Below, one piece after another: positions 10,894 to 22,788 of a stretch of 64,000 nucleotides of DNA. The DNA is taken from NCBI RefSeq assembly GCF_023091745.1, contig NC_068920.1, positions 144,715,122 through 144,779,121 of the forward strand, read 5' to 3'. Source of the DNA: Budorcas taxicolor (Eukaryota > Chordata > Mammalia > Artiodactyla > Bovidae). The notes below the pieces were generated by a model, which was not told the DNA's origin, did not search any database, and saw only the letters and a list, made by a program, of their open reading frames with translations. How positions within the stretch are numbered: position 1 is the stretch's first letter; every line of letters starts with the position of its first letter. A program made the translations under genes and the position numbers.

Positions 10894-11331
10894 GGTTTTA
10901 GAACAGAGAGTTGGCAAGGGCTGATTGGCTGCAGGAGTTTCCTAGTATTTACTAATTGGCTAATCTTTATTGGCTGCAGGGGATGTCTTTTACGTCCTGA
11001 TAAACTCAAACCAGGTTATGCTAATTAGACAAGTCCTGGCATCCGTGGGATGACCTCACTGGGCAATGACTCAGCCTTTCCCGTGAGTCCTACTGTAGTC
11101 CCTGAAGCCTATCATGGCGTTTGTTAGGTCCCAACACTGACATAAGCAGGAAGATAGTAAAAGTCAGCCTTGGCCTTTCCCCTCAAAGCCAGGCAGTGAG
11201 TCAGGGAGCAGAGAACTGCAGCCTGGGAGACAGTGCTGACTGGTGGCTCCCTGATGCCTTAAGCAGGGACAGCCATACTGGAGAGGGCTTCATATAGTTA
11301 AAAATAAATAAATTCAGTAGAGTCTGCAGTG

Positions 11332-11595
11332 GAGAAGGCAATGGCACCCCACTCCGGTACTCTTGCCTGGAGAATCCCATGGACGGAGGAGCCTGGTGGG
11401 CTGCAGTCCATGGGGTTGCTAGGAGTCAGACACGACTGAGTAACTTCACTTTCACTTTTCACTTTCATGCGTTGGAGAAGGAAATGGCAACCCTCCCAGT
11501 GTTCTTGCCTGGAGAATCCCAGGGATGGGGGAGCCTGGTGGGCTGCCGTCTATGGGGTCACACAGAGTCGGGCACGACCGAAGCGACTTAGCAGC
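11332..11595 (+). mobile_element. BOV-A2 dimeric SINE with 13-bp target duplication
   Basis: Plus-strand Bov-A dimer. 'agagtctgcagtg' occurs at 11319-11331 and 11596-11608, giving exact boundaries. The perfect duplication and low divergence suggest a fairly recent insertion. Confidence 0.94.
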
Positions 11596-11608
11596 AGAGT
11601 CTGCAGTG

Positions 11609-12354
11609 AAAGACAGGAGAGCAAGGAGAGGGAGAGCTGCCCTGTACCAGCCACAAATACTGTTGCCTTTGAATTCTGAACACATTTTTATTTATTTATT
11701 TTTCCAGAAGAAAGAAGAGGCAGGAAATCAAAGAAAAAAAGCTCTACAGACCCTTCAGCCTTCTCTTGGGGGACCATAATCCAAAGCCAGCCAACCCACA
11801 GTCAAGGGAATGGTTAGTTCATGCCTGGGACTGGGTCTGGAGGCAGTCCTGGAGCTTCCGCTTGGGTGTCATTTTCCAGCACAAATGCAACCAAGCACGT
11901 TGCCCAGGAGAGACCTGGCAAGGCCAGATGGAGGAGCCATACTGCATCCCGACCTGTAGACGCAGACACTCATGCTGTTTGAGTGTGTTGCACAAGACTT
12001 ACTTTCATTTCCTTTGGCCTCTTCTGCTGGCTGGTCAGTGACGAATGAAAGGAGGAGGTGTCGCCTGGCACTTACTAAAAGGAAAATTAAAATCACCCCA
12101 AGCAGATGGAAGGATCTGCTTCACACAGGATGGTGGCCTTGACCTGGGAACCATGGGAAACTGGGGCGAGAGAGGACTGCTCACTGCTCCATTTTATGGC
12201 TGGAAAGTGGGGCTCAGAGAAGGAAAATCCATCCACTTAGCTGCACATAGAGAACTTCAAACTGTTGGAAGGGGGGTTATCCAAGACTCTCAGTGCCGGG
12301 ATTGTCCCAGTTCCTCCGAGTCATATGTTTACCACCCAGACCTGTGTTCCCAGG
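11609..12354. other. No gene seen; unique sequence
   Basis: Open frames of 75-107 codons on both strands overlap one another. The stretch 12180-12250 has a MIR-like 'ggaaagtggggctcagagaa' motif. Nothing is firm. Confidence 0.4.
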
Positions 12355-12610
12355 GCCCTTCTATCTAGAATGCCTCTCCCCTGGTGCAGTGATGTGACTT
12401 GAAGCCTCAGCTCAATCCTTATCCCCTCCAAGAAGTCTTCCCTGACCCTCACACTAGTTCCAGGTTGAGCAACAGATCCATTCTCTGGGCCCTTGCAGCA
12501 CTCATCTCACTATCCTGTAATCATGGTCCCATATTCTCCTCCATCCTCTGAAAGGCAGGGTCCAGGGTGCTGCGAAGCACAGTATGGGGTCCATGTCTGA
12601 CTGCGTGTGT
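12355..12610 (+). mobile_element. L2 LINE 3'-end fragment
   Basis: The sequence 'aagtcttccctgaccctcac' followed by 'gcccttgcagcactcatctc' and 'ggcagggtccagggtgctg' follows the order of the L2 3' terminal region. It is ancient and diverged. Confidence 0.65.
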
Positions 12611-12884
12611 TGAACTCTATGATGTGACCCCAAGAATCCTGGATCCGTTTACCCACCTGCCAGACAAAGTCTCTGGAACTTTGGGAATGCCGTGGTCAAC
12701 TAGGATTTACCTCTAAAGATAAATGAATCCTTCATTAATTCCAAAGAAAAATTAATTCAAAAGTTCAGGAGTGAGCTTCAGTTAATAATCAGATGATGCT
12801 TTTCTAAGGGCTGTTTGTATTCTGGTTTTGATTGGCTTGAACTCGATGACAGCACAGAGATTCCCATGTAGTCTTCTTTGCGTG

Positions 12885-13106
12885 TGTGTATGCTAAGTTG
12901 CTTCAGTCATGTCCGACTCTGTACGAGCCCATGGACTGTAGCCCACCAGGCTCCTCTTTCCATGGGATTCTCCAGGCAAGAATACTGGAGTGGGCTGCTA
13001 CGCCCTTCTCCAGGGGATCTTCCTAACCCAGAGATCGAACCTGTGTCTCCTGTAGCTCCTGCATTACAGGCAGATTCTTTACCACTGAGCCACTGGGAAA
13101 GCCCTA
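12885..13106 (-). mobile_element. Bov-tA SINE
   Basis: Full minus-strand copy. The 3' end is at 'tatgctaagttgcttcagtc' and the tRNA-like head at 'accactgagccactgggaaa'. Confidence 0.93.
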
Positions 13107-13168
13107 AATTGTTCTAAATACTATTATTTAGAAGCCTTCAAAAGGCCCCTTAGATCTTCTGTGATTTC

Positions 13169-13403
13169 TGTTGTTGTTAAGTCAGCAATGCATGCTCACT
13201 CACTCGCGTCTGACGCTTTGCAACCCTATGGACTGTAGCACACCTGGCTCTTCTGTCCATGGGATTTTCTAGGCAAGAACACTGGAGTGGGTTGCCAGTT
13301 CCTCCCCAGGGGTGTCTTTCTGACCTAGGGACAGAACCTGTATCTCCTGTGGCTCCTGCATTAGCAGACTGGTTCTTTTCTATTTGAACCACCAGGGAAG
13401 CCC
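13169..13403 (-). mobile_element. Bov-tA SINE
   Basis: A second minus-strand copy 60 bases on, more diverged in the head ('ttgaaccaccagggaagccc'). The repeated TTG at its left edge is the SINE tail. Confidence 0.92.
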
Positions 13404-13639
13404 AGAAGGCATCTAAGTCCCTTTTTAAATAGAAGTGCTCTCTGAGCTGGGGAATTCAAAGAGTTAGTGCCCTGGGCTGAATTAGCATGCACCATTAGCA
13501 GGTATAAGAAGCTGAGGGAAGGGAACACTGAATGTCAAGTAGTAGAAGTCAATGAAACTGAGAGGGAAAGCTGACACCACATGATTCATCCTTGACATTG
13601 TACAAATGGGTCTTATGGAAGAAGAGAGAATTCTCCAAG

Positions 13640-13815
13640 TCATTGATTTCAAACTTGCCAGTCTGTTAGAGTCATTTGTGAAGATTTTAAAAAATGCGAA
13701 TGCCTGGGATGCACCCTAGACATTGAAGTAGACTTTGGGGGTGAAACCAAAGCATCAAGTATTTGTTAAAATTGCTCCAAATTAATGTTCAGGCCAGGGA
13801 GAGAACCAATGATGG
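13640..13815 (+). mobile_element. MER5-type hAT MITE remnant
   Basis: The pattern 'gatttcaaacttgccagtct', 'aatgcctgggatgcaccc' and the right end 'ggccagggagagaaccaatg' resembles a decayed MER5-like element with approximate inverted ends. Confidence 0.5.
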
Positions 13816-13869
13816 GAAACCTCAATTTGGTGAGAGTGGGAAGACCCACCTACTTTTCAGTGGAAGCTT

Positions 13870-14080
13870 AGGGCTTCCCTAGTGGTGCAGAGGTTAAAGT
13901 GTCTGCCTGCAATGTGGGAGACCTGTGTTCGATCCCTGGGTCAGGAAGATCCCATGGAGAAGGAAATGGCAACCCACTCCAATCTTCTTGCCTGGAGAAT
14001 CCCATGGACAGAGGAGCCTGGTGGACTACAGTCCACGGGTTGCAAAGAGTCGGACATGACTGAGCGACTTCACCTTCACC
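13870..14080 (+). mobile_element. Bov-tA SINE (first of a close pair)
   Basis: Complete head and body, ending in 'gagcgacttcaccttcacc'. It is followed after only 11 bases by a second copy in the same orientation. Confidence 0.94.
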
Positions 14081-14091
14081 TAGGATCATTT

Positions 14092-14292
14092 GGGCTTCCC
14101 TGGTGGCTCAGCTGGTAAAGAATCCGCCTGCAATGTGGGAGACCTGGGTTCGATCCCTGGGTTGGGAAGATCTCCTGGAGAAGGGAAAGGCTACCCACTC
14201 CAGTATTCTGGCCTGGAGAATTCCATGGACTATACAGTCCATGAGGTTGCAAAGAGTCAAACATGACTGACTTTCACTTTCAGTTTCTCTTT
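14092..14292 (+). mobile_element. Bov-tA SINE (second of the pair) with 11-bp target duplication
   Basis: The head has an intact tRNA-like B box ('ggttcgatccc', about 14147-14157). The target duplication 'taggatcattt' lies at 14081-14091 and 14293-14303, so this copy landed just 3' of the preceding SINE as an independent event. Confidence 0.95.
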
Positions 14293-14794
14293 TAGGATCA
14301 TTTACTGTTATTGTGGAGAAACAATATGAGATCTATCCTGTTACATTTTTTTCTTTCAGTTTTTTTGGCTTTATTGAGATAAAGTTTTACACAATAAAAT
14401 TTGTTAATTTTAAAAGTGTTTATGATTGAAGAGTTTTGACAAATGCATGAAATCATGTAATAACCATAAAACTCCAGATACAGAATTTTCTGTCACCCCC
14501 TTAAGTTCCCCCAAACCCATGTTCAGTCTGTCCTCTACCCTCCCTTGGCCCCTGGGAACAACTGATCTGCATTCTGTTACTTCATTTTGCTTTTTCTTGA
14601 ATTTAACATGGAAGGAATTGCATGTATTATTTTGCCTAGTACTTTACCTCTGCATATATTATAAACCACAAAATTCAATGTTATATTTTTTGCTTTCAAA
14701 CTATGAGTTGTCTCCTACATAAAAGAAGAATATGAAATACAACCTTTTTATTTACATATATATCTCTCTTTTTAAAAATTGGAATTGTGTAATT

Positions 14795-14960
14795 TGCAGA
14801 GATGTGAATGAACCTAGAGATTGACACACAGAGTGAAGCAAGCAAGAAAGAGAAAAACAAACGTTGTACACTAACACACACACATGGAATCCAGAAAAAT
14901 GGCACCAGGTGAACCCACTTACAAAGCAGAATCTGAGACAGATGCAGAGAACCCTCTTAC
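14795..14960 (+). mobile_element. Ruminant L1 tail fragment nested in older L1
   Basis: Plus-strand L1 text ('gagatgtgaatgaacctaga', 'gaagcaagcaagaaagagaa') of the same kind as at 5640-5900. It is 3'-incomplete here. Confidence 0.6.
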
Positions 14961-15471
14961 ATTTTTAAGTGCACAATGCAGCGTTGTTAACTGTGGACAC
15001 AGTACTGCACGGCAGACCTCTACTTGCGCTCCTCTCTTATATCTGAAACTTTATACCCTATGAATAGCAATTCCATTTATCCTTCCCCGAGCAGCTGGCA
15101 ACCATCATTCTACTTTCCACTTCTATATATTTGATTATTTTAGAAACCTCATAAGAGTAGAATCATACAATATCTGTCCTATTGTGACCAGCTTATTTAT
15201 TTAGTATAATGTCCTCCAGGCTTATCCATGTTAGTGTATATGGCAGAATTCCCTTCTTTTTCAAGGATCAATAGTATTCCTTTGTATGCTGGTGTATGTG
15301 TGATCGTATGAATGCACAATATTTTATTTACCCATTCATTACTTTGATTGTTTCTGTATTTTGACTGTTGTAAACAGTCCTCCAGAGAACATAGGAATAC
15401 AGATATTTCATTGAGATCCTGACTTTAATTCTTTTGAATGTATTCAGATTGCTGAGTTGTACGATAGTTCT

Positions 15472-15667
15472 TTTTTTAACAGAATTTTTAATTGGAGGAT
15501 AATTGCCTTACAATATTGTGTTGATTTCTGACGTACATCAATATGAAAGAGCCAGAGGTATACATATATCCCCTCCCTCTTGAACCTCTCTCCCACCTCC
15601 CACTCCATCCCAACCCTCTATGTTGCCACAGAGTGCCAGGTTTGATCTCCTGAGTCGTGAATCATAT
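15472..15667 (-). mobile_element. L1 tail with 9-bp target duplication
   Basis: Minus-strand ruminant L1 3' UTR ('gaggataattgccttacaat'), flanked by 'gatagttct' at 15463-15471 and 15668-15676. It interrupts the older minus-strand L1. Confidence 0.8.
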
Positions 15668-16222
15668 GATAGTTCTAATTTAATTTTTTAAGGAACCTCC
15701 ATACTATTTCCCATTGTGGTTGCACCATTTTACATTCCTGCTAACAGTATATAAGAATTCCAATTTCTCCACATCCTTCACAGTACTTGTTTTTTTTTTT
15801 CCGTTTGTTTGTTTCTTTTTTATAATAATGGTCATCCTGATGGGTGTGAAGCAATATTTCATTGTTGGCTTGCATTTTTATGATTAGTGATGCTGTACAC
15901 CTTTGCATGTAGTTGTTGGCCATTTGTATGTTTTTGGAAATTTGACCCTTAATCTTACACAAATATTGACTCAAATGAGTTAAAGGTTTAAACATAAGAC
16001 CCCAAACTATAAAACTCCCAGGTGAAACCAGGAGAAAAGCTTCACGACATTAGTCTAGGCAAAGTTCTTGGAAATTACACCAAAAGCACAAGCAAGAACA
16101 AAAGAGTGGATAAATTAGACTACATTATACACTTGGAAGCTTCTGCACAGCCAAGGGAAATATCAACATAGTGGATGGGAAAAATGAAACAGGGAGTATA
16201 TTTGTAAACCACATAAGGGGTT

Positions 16223-16814
16223 CAGTTCAGTTCAGTCGCTCAGTCGTGTCTGACTCTTTGTGACCCCTGAATTGCAGCATGCCAGGCCTCCCTGTCCATC
16301 ACCAACTCCCGGAGTTCACTCAGACTCACGTCCATTGAGTCGGTGATGCCATCCAGCCATCTCATCCTCTGTCGTCCCCTTCTCCTCCTGCCCTTAATCC
16401 CTGCCAACATCAGAGTCTTTTCCAATGAATCAGCTCTTTGCCTGAGGTGGCCAAAGTACTAGAGCTTCAGCTTTAGCATCATTCCTTCCAAAGAAATCCC
16501 AGGGCTGATCTCCTTCAGAATGGACTGGTTGGATCTCCTTGCAGTCCAAGGGACTCTCAAGAGTCTTCTCCTACACCACAGCTCAAAAGCATCAATTCTT
16601 GGGTGTTCAGCTTTCTTCACAGTCCAACTCTCACATCCATACATGACCACTGGAAAAACCATAGCCTTGACTAGATGGACATTTGTTGGCAAAGTAATGT
16701 TTCTGCTTTTCAACATGCTATCTAGGTTGGTCATAACTTTTCTTCCAAGGAGTAAGCGTCTTTTAATTTCATGGCTGCAGTCACCATCTGCAGCGATTTT
16801 GGAGCCCCAAAATG
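16223..16814 (-). mobile_element. BovB 3' part with 10-bp target duplication
   Basis: Minus-strand BovB, about 590 bases from its pentamer tail (left end) into the C-terminal coding region. The duplication 'ataaggggtt' at 16213-16222 and 16815-16824 is exact. The minus-strand frame 16459-16734 translates the RT C-terminal part but is not a complete protein. Confidence 0.95.
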
Positions 16815-16864
16815 ATAAGGGGTTAATAACATCAAAAATATATAAAGAGCTCTTACAACTCAGT

Positions 16865-17301
16865 TTTTCCAGTAGTCATGTGTGGATGTGAGAGTTGGAC
16901 TGTGAAGAACGCTGAGCACAGAAGAATTGATGCTTCTGAACTGTGGTGTTGGAGAAGACTCTTGAGAGTCCCTTGGACTGCAAGGAGATCCAACAAGTCC
17001 ATCATAAAGGAAATCAGTCCTGAATATTCATTGGAAGGACTGATGCTGAAGCTGAAACTCCAATACTTTGGCCACCTGATGCAAAGAGTTGACTCATTTA
17101 AAAATACCCTGATGCTCGGAAAGATTGAAGGCAGGAGGAGAAGGGGATGCCAGAGGATGAGATGGTTGGGTGGCATCACCAACTCAATTGACATGAGTTT
17201 GAGTAAACTCCAGGAGTTAGTGAAGGACAGGGAGGCCTGGCATGTTGCAGTTCATGGGGTCTCAAACAGTCAGATACAACTGAGCGATTGAACTGAACTA
17301 A
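16865..17301 (+). mobile_element. BovB 3' part with 10-bp target duplication
   Basis: Plus-strand BovB, 437 bases, truncated at its 5' end within the C-terminal coding region. 'acaactcagt' occurs at 16855-16864 and 17302-17311. A 137-codon frame (16878-17291) covers most of it and is a fragment of the BovB polyprotein C terminus. Confidence 0.95.
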
Positions 17302-17375
17302 ACAACTCAGTGGCAAAAAATAATAATAGTAGCAACTCAATTTAAAAAATGGACAAAGGATTGAATAGAAGGGTA

Positions 17376-18739
17376 TTATTTAAATTTATATTCCAGACTT
17401 TGACTTGACCTCTGGATTTGTACCCATTGTGAGTAGCTTGTTAATGGGTTTAGGTTGACTGAGGTTCTGAAAAGTACCTACCTCTCCATGCCAGCATCCT
17501 TCCTAGAGAGTGATTCTGTAGCCTCCCCCAACCACCCATGCCCTCGTTGCTCATTCTGATTGGCCATGCAGAGAATGGACCCATCCAGGAGTCCCAAGCC
17601 AGTGCCATCCATCCATCTTTAAGCATAAGGACTCAAATTGGAGGCAGCTCAGGCTTTTTATGGCCTTGTTCAGATTCTCTTAAGTTTAGTATAACTGCGG
17701 ACAGGGTACACTTTCCACTCATCTTTGGAGACAGCATATAGGTGAGCTAAGACAGAGATTTTGAACCACATGTACCTGCTTTAGGTCTCAGTTCCAACAT
17801 TTCCTGGCCAAGCAACCTGATGGATTCCATCTAGAAATATGGGTGTCAGTTTCTTTTTCTATAAAGCTGAGGATCCCAACACTTGCCTCAAATCACAAGA
17901 GAGAGAACTGCAACATTAAGAACACTTGTCATTTGGTAAGCTTTCCACATAAGCTAGGTTGTCTCCCTCCCTGTCTTGTCCCCATGCCCAGCATAGTTCA
18001 GACACATTGCTGATGATGAGATGTGGGGCTGCAGTGAACACAAATAAATAAATTCATTGATTCCAAGCGTGTCGTGATCTACAAACAGAGCATGAAATTC
18101 TTAGGCTCCATTGTAGAATAATAAATGGATTTCAGAAGTACTGTACTAAGGGGTTTTCATTCATCGTTTACTGGAGGCTTCCCTATAAAATATGAAGTTA
18201 TGTTAGGGAGCACATGCAGAATGAAAACACCAATTACCCTGATATACAGACCCAGCCCCCATTGAAAGGATAGTGTATCAAAGAAGCCCATCCATTCAAC
18301 ATTGTTAGATCTGGTCCTGTCAGGAAATGCCTGTCCACAGACTGAGCCCTGCCATTTCCTCCCCTGAGGCCTTTCCCTGCAGACTCCAGGTCTGGGGTTT
18401 CTTCACAACAACTCCCTTGTACAGGTCAGCCCCTGAGTGCCAGGTCTGCCACGTCCTCACCCATCTTACATCAGTCCTTGCCACCTCCATTCACCCTCCT
18501 TCACCAGAGAGGAGACTGAGGCCCAGAGAGGTGAAGTGATGTCCCAAACCAAGTGTCAGGGGCAGCCCACAGTACCTGTGGACCTCACATCAAAGTCGTC
18601 GGCACCGTCTCATCCTCCTTTAAGAGCCCAAGACAGAATCTTCTAAGACAGAGGAGGAGGTGAACCATGAGCTTCTGTCCAGGCCAAGCCCAGATCTACA
18701 AGCTGCATGCATTCAAAGGTCCGCATCATGAGGAAATAC
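17376..18739. other. No gene seen; unique sequence with MIR-like scraps
   Basis: MIR-like motifs are near 17820-17890 (plus) and 18495-18545 ('gagactgaggcccagagagg', minus). The C-rich stretch 18330-18650 carries overlapping frames of about 70 codons without support. Confidence 0.4.
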
Positions 18740-18852
18740 AGAGAAATCCTTAACACATGTGCACCCATGGCTGATTCATGCCAATGTATGGCAAAAACAT
18801 AATTGTAGAGTAATTAGCCTCCAATTAAAATAAGTTAATTAAAAAAAAAAAC
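18740..18852 (+). mobile_element. L1 tail fragment
   Basis: 'cccatggctgattcatgcca' then an A-rich end, the last 100 bases of a ruminant L1. Confidence 0.75.
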
Positions 18853-20722
18853 ACTGAGATTTCTGCAGACGAGTCAGACGCACATGGAGAGTAATCAAAG
18901 AATGTAGTATAAATATATTTTAGCACAACAGTTGTAGACAGCATCTTCTGATTTTCCTGGGATGGATAATGATGACAAGATTAAGGAAGCTCCTTAGAAT
19001 CTTGTACCAAATCTTGCTCCAGGGAGAGAAATCTTCCCAGCCTGTAAGTCAGAGGTGAGATGGACTGTTTGCTGCCTGCAACCTCATGTTTTAAAGTGAA
19101 GACATTTAAAGTGCGTCAGACCTTCAAAATGAAACTTCACAGAAAGTTTAAACAACGTGGGCAGTTCCATACACTATACCTCATATCATTTGTTCTTTCA
19201 GCCTTGGCCATAGTTATCTCATTTGTGTTCTGTGTCCCTACTATGTGCTGTGCTCTTTTCCTGGTCCTAGTCATTTGCTGCTCCTCTCCCAACCAAATCC
19301 CCTTCATCTTATAATTCCTATCTCTCTTCTACTTTTGTTTTGCATGTTCTTCCTTCCAACATCTTCTTGAAATTAGCTCAGGTTCATTTTTGTAATTGCT
19401 TTGTCTGATTCTACCTGCCTTGCTAGGTTTTACTTTCTGCATTGCTCATCTTCTTTTCCCCCAGGACCTAGCATATGCTTGAAACAGTAGTAATTCAGCC
19501 ATGTTGAATGAAAGGCTGAATGTTAAATTTTCAGAATGGGATATAAATGGTATGTGTATGCCTGAGTTACATAATCTTCTCTCAACAATACATTTTAGGG
19601 ACTCCCACACACAGGAAACACAGGTTATGATTATTTACCATTAGAGTCTGGGATTATAGGCATATTTTCTCTTATTATTTTTTGTCTGTATCACTTGTAT
19701 TTTCCACAACAACCATATATGATTAGCATATACGATTTTTATAATCAAGTAATAAAAATCAAAATAATTGTCCTATGACTTAGTGAAGACTTAAAAGCAA
19801 TACCTATATCACCATCTTTTCATAATGCTATTTATATAAAATGTGCATTTCTACTGCTGAAAAATAACAAGTCATTTATGTATTCAATGCAATGTCTCTT
19901 AGCTTTCGAGGTGATTTTAATGTCCCCTTATGGGACCTTCAACCACCCTTGACATAACTAGCAGAGAGGTTTGCTTTTCACAGATGAGGGTGCAGAGGCC
20001 CCAGCCACATGCAGTATGAAAAGAGTTGGGGCCTGGGCATCTTGGGTTAAGTGCCCACCTGGGAAGGGCAGCTGATGTCTCTTGGCCACAGTGTCCTTGT
20101 CAGCTAAATCAAGAGAGAAGCACTCATTAGAGAATCAAAGCACCATGCTAGAGTCATCACCTGCACACAGATGTGCAGAAACCTCCCTGACTCACATGGG
20201 GTTTGTCACACGTGGAGACGAGGAGCTCGTCTGGAACTTAGGCCTGGCTGGATCTTTTCCGTGCATGATGCTGTTCATTGAGAGTGAGTCATGGCCTCCA
20301 CTACCACCTTAGGGTATAATGAAAAAAATCCTACTCATAGGGATGATGGATCGGGATATACCTGGAGAGGAATGGCCTTTGTCTCTAGGACAGCAGGGCT
20401 TCTGCCTGGAGTGGGCTGAGCAATGGGTCATGTCAGCAGATCTGAGCAGGCTGCCTCTTCCTTCCAGCATATTTCTGGGGCATTATTACTCATGATTTCT
20501 TTGTGTCACTGTGTTGGTGTCCAAGCCAGAGCCTGGGAACTCTGCCTGTGGAATTAGCAGCTAGAGGAGAGTCAGGGTTGGGGTTGAGGCCATGTGGCCA
20601 TCATGATGCCGTCAAGGGATGAGGATAACTTTTCTTCCACAGATGCCTAGACCAGAGCAGTTGTCATCCTAGATCATGTACGATCTACTCTGTCGCTGCC
20701 CAGAGTTACTAAATCTGACCAT
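18853..20722. other. No gene seen; long unique stretch
   Basis: A possible L2-like piece lies at about 19380-19500 ('cccaggacctagcatatgct'). The rest is AT-rich DNA without recognisable repeats. Frames such as 19060-19314 (hydrophobic C terminus) and 20082-20312 lack support. Confidence 0.4.
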
Positions 20723-20930
20723 TGTTGCTTAGTCTCTAAGTTGTGTCCAGCTCTTGCAACCCCTCGGACTGTAGCCCCCCAGGTTCCTCTGTCCACGGAA
20801 TTTCCCAGGCAACAATACTGGAGTGGGTTGCCATTTCCTTCTCCAGGGGATCTTCCCAACTGAGGAATTGAACCTGCATCTCCTGCTTTGGTAGGCAGAT
20901 TCTTTACCATCTGAGCCACCAGGGAAACCT
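20723..20930 (-). mobile_element. Bov-tA SINE
   Basis: Minus-strand copy with its head at 'ccatctgagccaccagggaa' and tail at 'gttgcttagtctctaagttg'. Confidence 0.93.
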
Positions 20931-21693
20931 ACCATGCTGGGGATACAGAAATAAAAAGCAGGGTCTGTCTTACAGATCTTTGCACCCTCAGCCTCAAGCG
21001 GGGATGCATAGTACTCAGTAAACCCCCAGGAGACTGTGAGGACTGAATGGATGCACATACAGGAGATTTCTCCCAACTGTTGACTCCGCTGCATTTAGAG
21101 ATTCCCAATTAGTCAATTTTTAATTCATGTTTTACAGAATCTGAGGAAGATGCCCAGCCTGAAGGCCTTTAACACTTGCACTTAAGCTCTTTGAAATGTC
21201 TCTTTAGGGTGATTTCCTGGGCCTGTGACCTGTGCAGTCTTATAAGATCCTGGCCTCAGAAAGGTCTCATACTTGGTTTAATACTCTTCTCTCCCCCTTG
21301 GAAATTCTTAGCAGCCTTTGAATAAGAGTTGCCCATTTGCACTGGGCCTGGTAAATCATGTTGCTAGTTCTGTGTCTTTTCCTTTTCCAAAAAAGACTCA
21401 TGGTGCTGGAGGATTTTTTTCAAAATTAACTTCCTTAGACAAGACAGCATGCTGAGGAATGGAGTGGGGCTGAATCAGAAACATGTTTTAATACTGACTC
21501 TGTTTGAGCTTAAGAAAATAGAGGTGAAAGAGGCATCTGTGTAAAAGTGCTTAAAGTTCAGCTGATCAATAAGCACTCAAAAAATTCGAAAATGTTGCTC
21601 CAGAGTTGTTCTGTTGCTCCTTTATCTCTCCAGCTTTAGATTCTGCATAACTTAGTCCAGCATTTCCTTTATGAAGTGAGTATGCTCCTTGCA
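20931..21693. other. No gene seen; unique sequence
   Basis: No recognisable repeat, promoter or coding frame of note. Confidence 0.45.
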
Positions 21694-21732
21694 TCTCAAG
21701 CTGAGAATTTAGCTTGTTTGTTTATTTTTCAG
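21694..21732 (+). repeat. 39-bp direct repeat, copy 1
   Basis: Begins 'tctcaagctgagaattt'. It matches 22789-22827 at 37 of 39 positions. Copy 1 abuts the 3' end of a minus-strand L1 tail; copy 2 abuts the 5' end of the long BovB copy. Confidence 0.85.
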
Positions 21733-22236
21733 CTTTTCAAATTTTATCGAAGTATAGTTGATTTACAATGTTGTGTGACTTTCTGTTGTACAACAAAGTG
21801 ATTCAGTTATGTGCACACACACACAGACACACAAGAAAAAAATATTCTTTTTCATATTCTCTTCCATTATGATTTATCACAGAATATTGAAGATAGTTCC
21901 CAGTGCCATACAGTAGGAACTTGTTGTTTATCCACACTATATTTTATTTTATAGTTTGTAAAGGTTGCATTCCATTTACAGTTACAAAATGTCGGCTGTC
22001 TTCCCCATGTTGTACAAATACATCCCTGAGCCCATCTTACACCTAATAGCTCTTGCCTCCTCCTGTCCCACCCTCACATTGCCCCTCCCACCTCCACCCT
22101 GGAACCCACTAGTTCATTCTCTGTATGTGTGTCTGCTTCCCTTTTGTTACATTCACTCATCTGTTGTGTTCTTTAGATACCACACATAAGTGATATCACA
22201 CACTGTCTGTCTTTCTCTCTCTGGCTTATTTCAGAC
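21733..22236 (-). mobile_element. L1 3'-UTR fragment
   Basis: Minus-strand artiodactyl L1 tail ('tagttgatttacaatgttgt', 'cccagtgccatacagtagga', 'ttagataccacacataagtg'). It is 5'-truncated near 22236 and includes a short (CA)n interval at about 21813-21830. Confidence 0.8.
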
Positions 22237-22788
22237 AGAAACTGACTTCTTCAGCTGGAAATGTTTGCTTCAAAATAAATTGGTATCTTCAACCACAGTA
22301 GCTTTATAGTGAGTCCAGGGAACATTATTAACCAGGGCAGGTAGTCTGCTCAGAGAATGAGGAAATAAAAAGAGTCAAAGCTGGGAACTGGGGCCCCCTC
22401 AGTGCAGAGGAAGTTTCTGGATATCTAAGTCCAAGTTTGCACTTGAATGTGGAAGAATAGAAATGTGGCCTTGGGACCCTTGTCATCAATCTCATCGACC
22501 GTTTTGCTTAGAGAGACTTACAGCAACAACCAGTGAGTATTTTGGTGTCTGAGGCCCTACTCTCAGATAAGTGAGGCTGTGCCTGGGACAGCAGAGCTGA
22601 AAGTTGCAGAGACGCTGACATCTGTCAAGAGGGACTCATCCCACACCTAGGGCGACTGGGCTGAAAACTCCAAATTGTTTAGTCCTCCCTGCCATGAAAC
22701 CCCTTTGATGATGTGATGATGTTGACCTCTTATTTTAATCTATTTTTCTTTTGCATGTCTTTCTCTAGCCCTGACACTCAGGCTTTCT
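22237..22788. other. No gene seen between L1 tail and second 39-bp repeat
   Basis: About 550 bases of sequence I do not recognise. If the 39-bp repeats are a target duplication, this segment would have arrived with the L1. Confidence 0.35.

Larger units (their letters stand above)
10734..11136 (-). mobile_element. Solo LTR, probable class I endogenous retrovirus
   Basis: A 403-base block bounded on the minus strand by TGTTGGGACC (right end, 11136) and GGGCATAACA (left end, 10734), i.e. canonical TG...CA ends. The flanking 4-bp string 'ctga' is at 10730-10733 and 11137-11140, as expected for a gamma-like ERV. On the minus strand there is a TATAAATA box (10886-10893) and, about 80 bases downstream, an AATAAAA polyadenylation signal (10801-10807). 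These define a U3-R-U5 layout. No internal retroviral sequence follows on either side, so this is a recombinant solo LTR. Confidence 0.8.
14350..15950 (-). mobile_element. Old L1 3' region, minus strand, with nested L1 tails
   Basis: The blocks 14350-14740, 14965-15471 and 15677-15945 read in order as the 3' UTR and ORF2 end of an old mammalian L1 on the minus strand (landmarks 'cttattgagataaagtttta'-like text, 'ctggcaaccatcattctact', 'cccattcattactttgatt'). Two younger ruminant L1 tails interrupt it. Confidence 0.75.
15950..17375 (+). mobile_element. L1 ORF2 C-terminal fragment, broken by two BovB insertions
   Basis: L1 text at 15950-16222 ('gaagcttctgcacagccaag'), 16815-16864 ('atataaagagctcttacaac') and 17302-17375 ('aaatggacaaaggattgaat') is collinear once the BovB inserts are removed. 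It corresponds to the end of the L1 ORF2 frame and is not open. Confidence 0.8.

Noticed and set aside
14092..14292. tRNA gene suggested by an A/B-box-like head
   Set aside because: It is the tRNA-derived head of a Bov-tA SINE; no cloverleaf or mature 3' end follows. The same applies to all other Bov-tA copies here.
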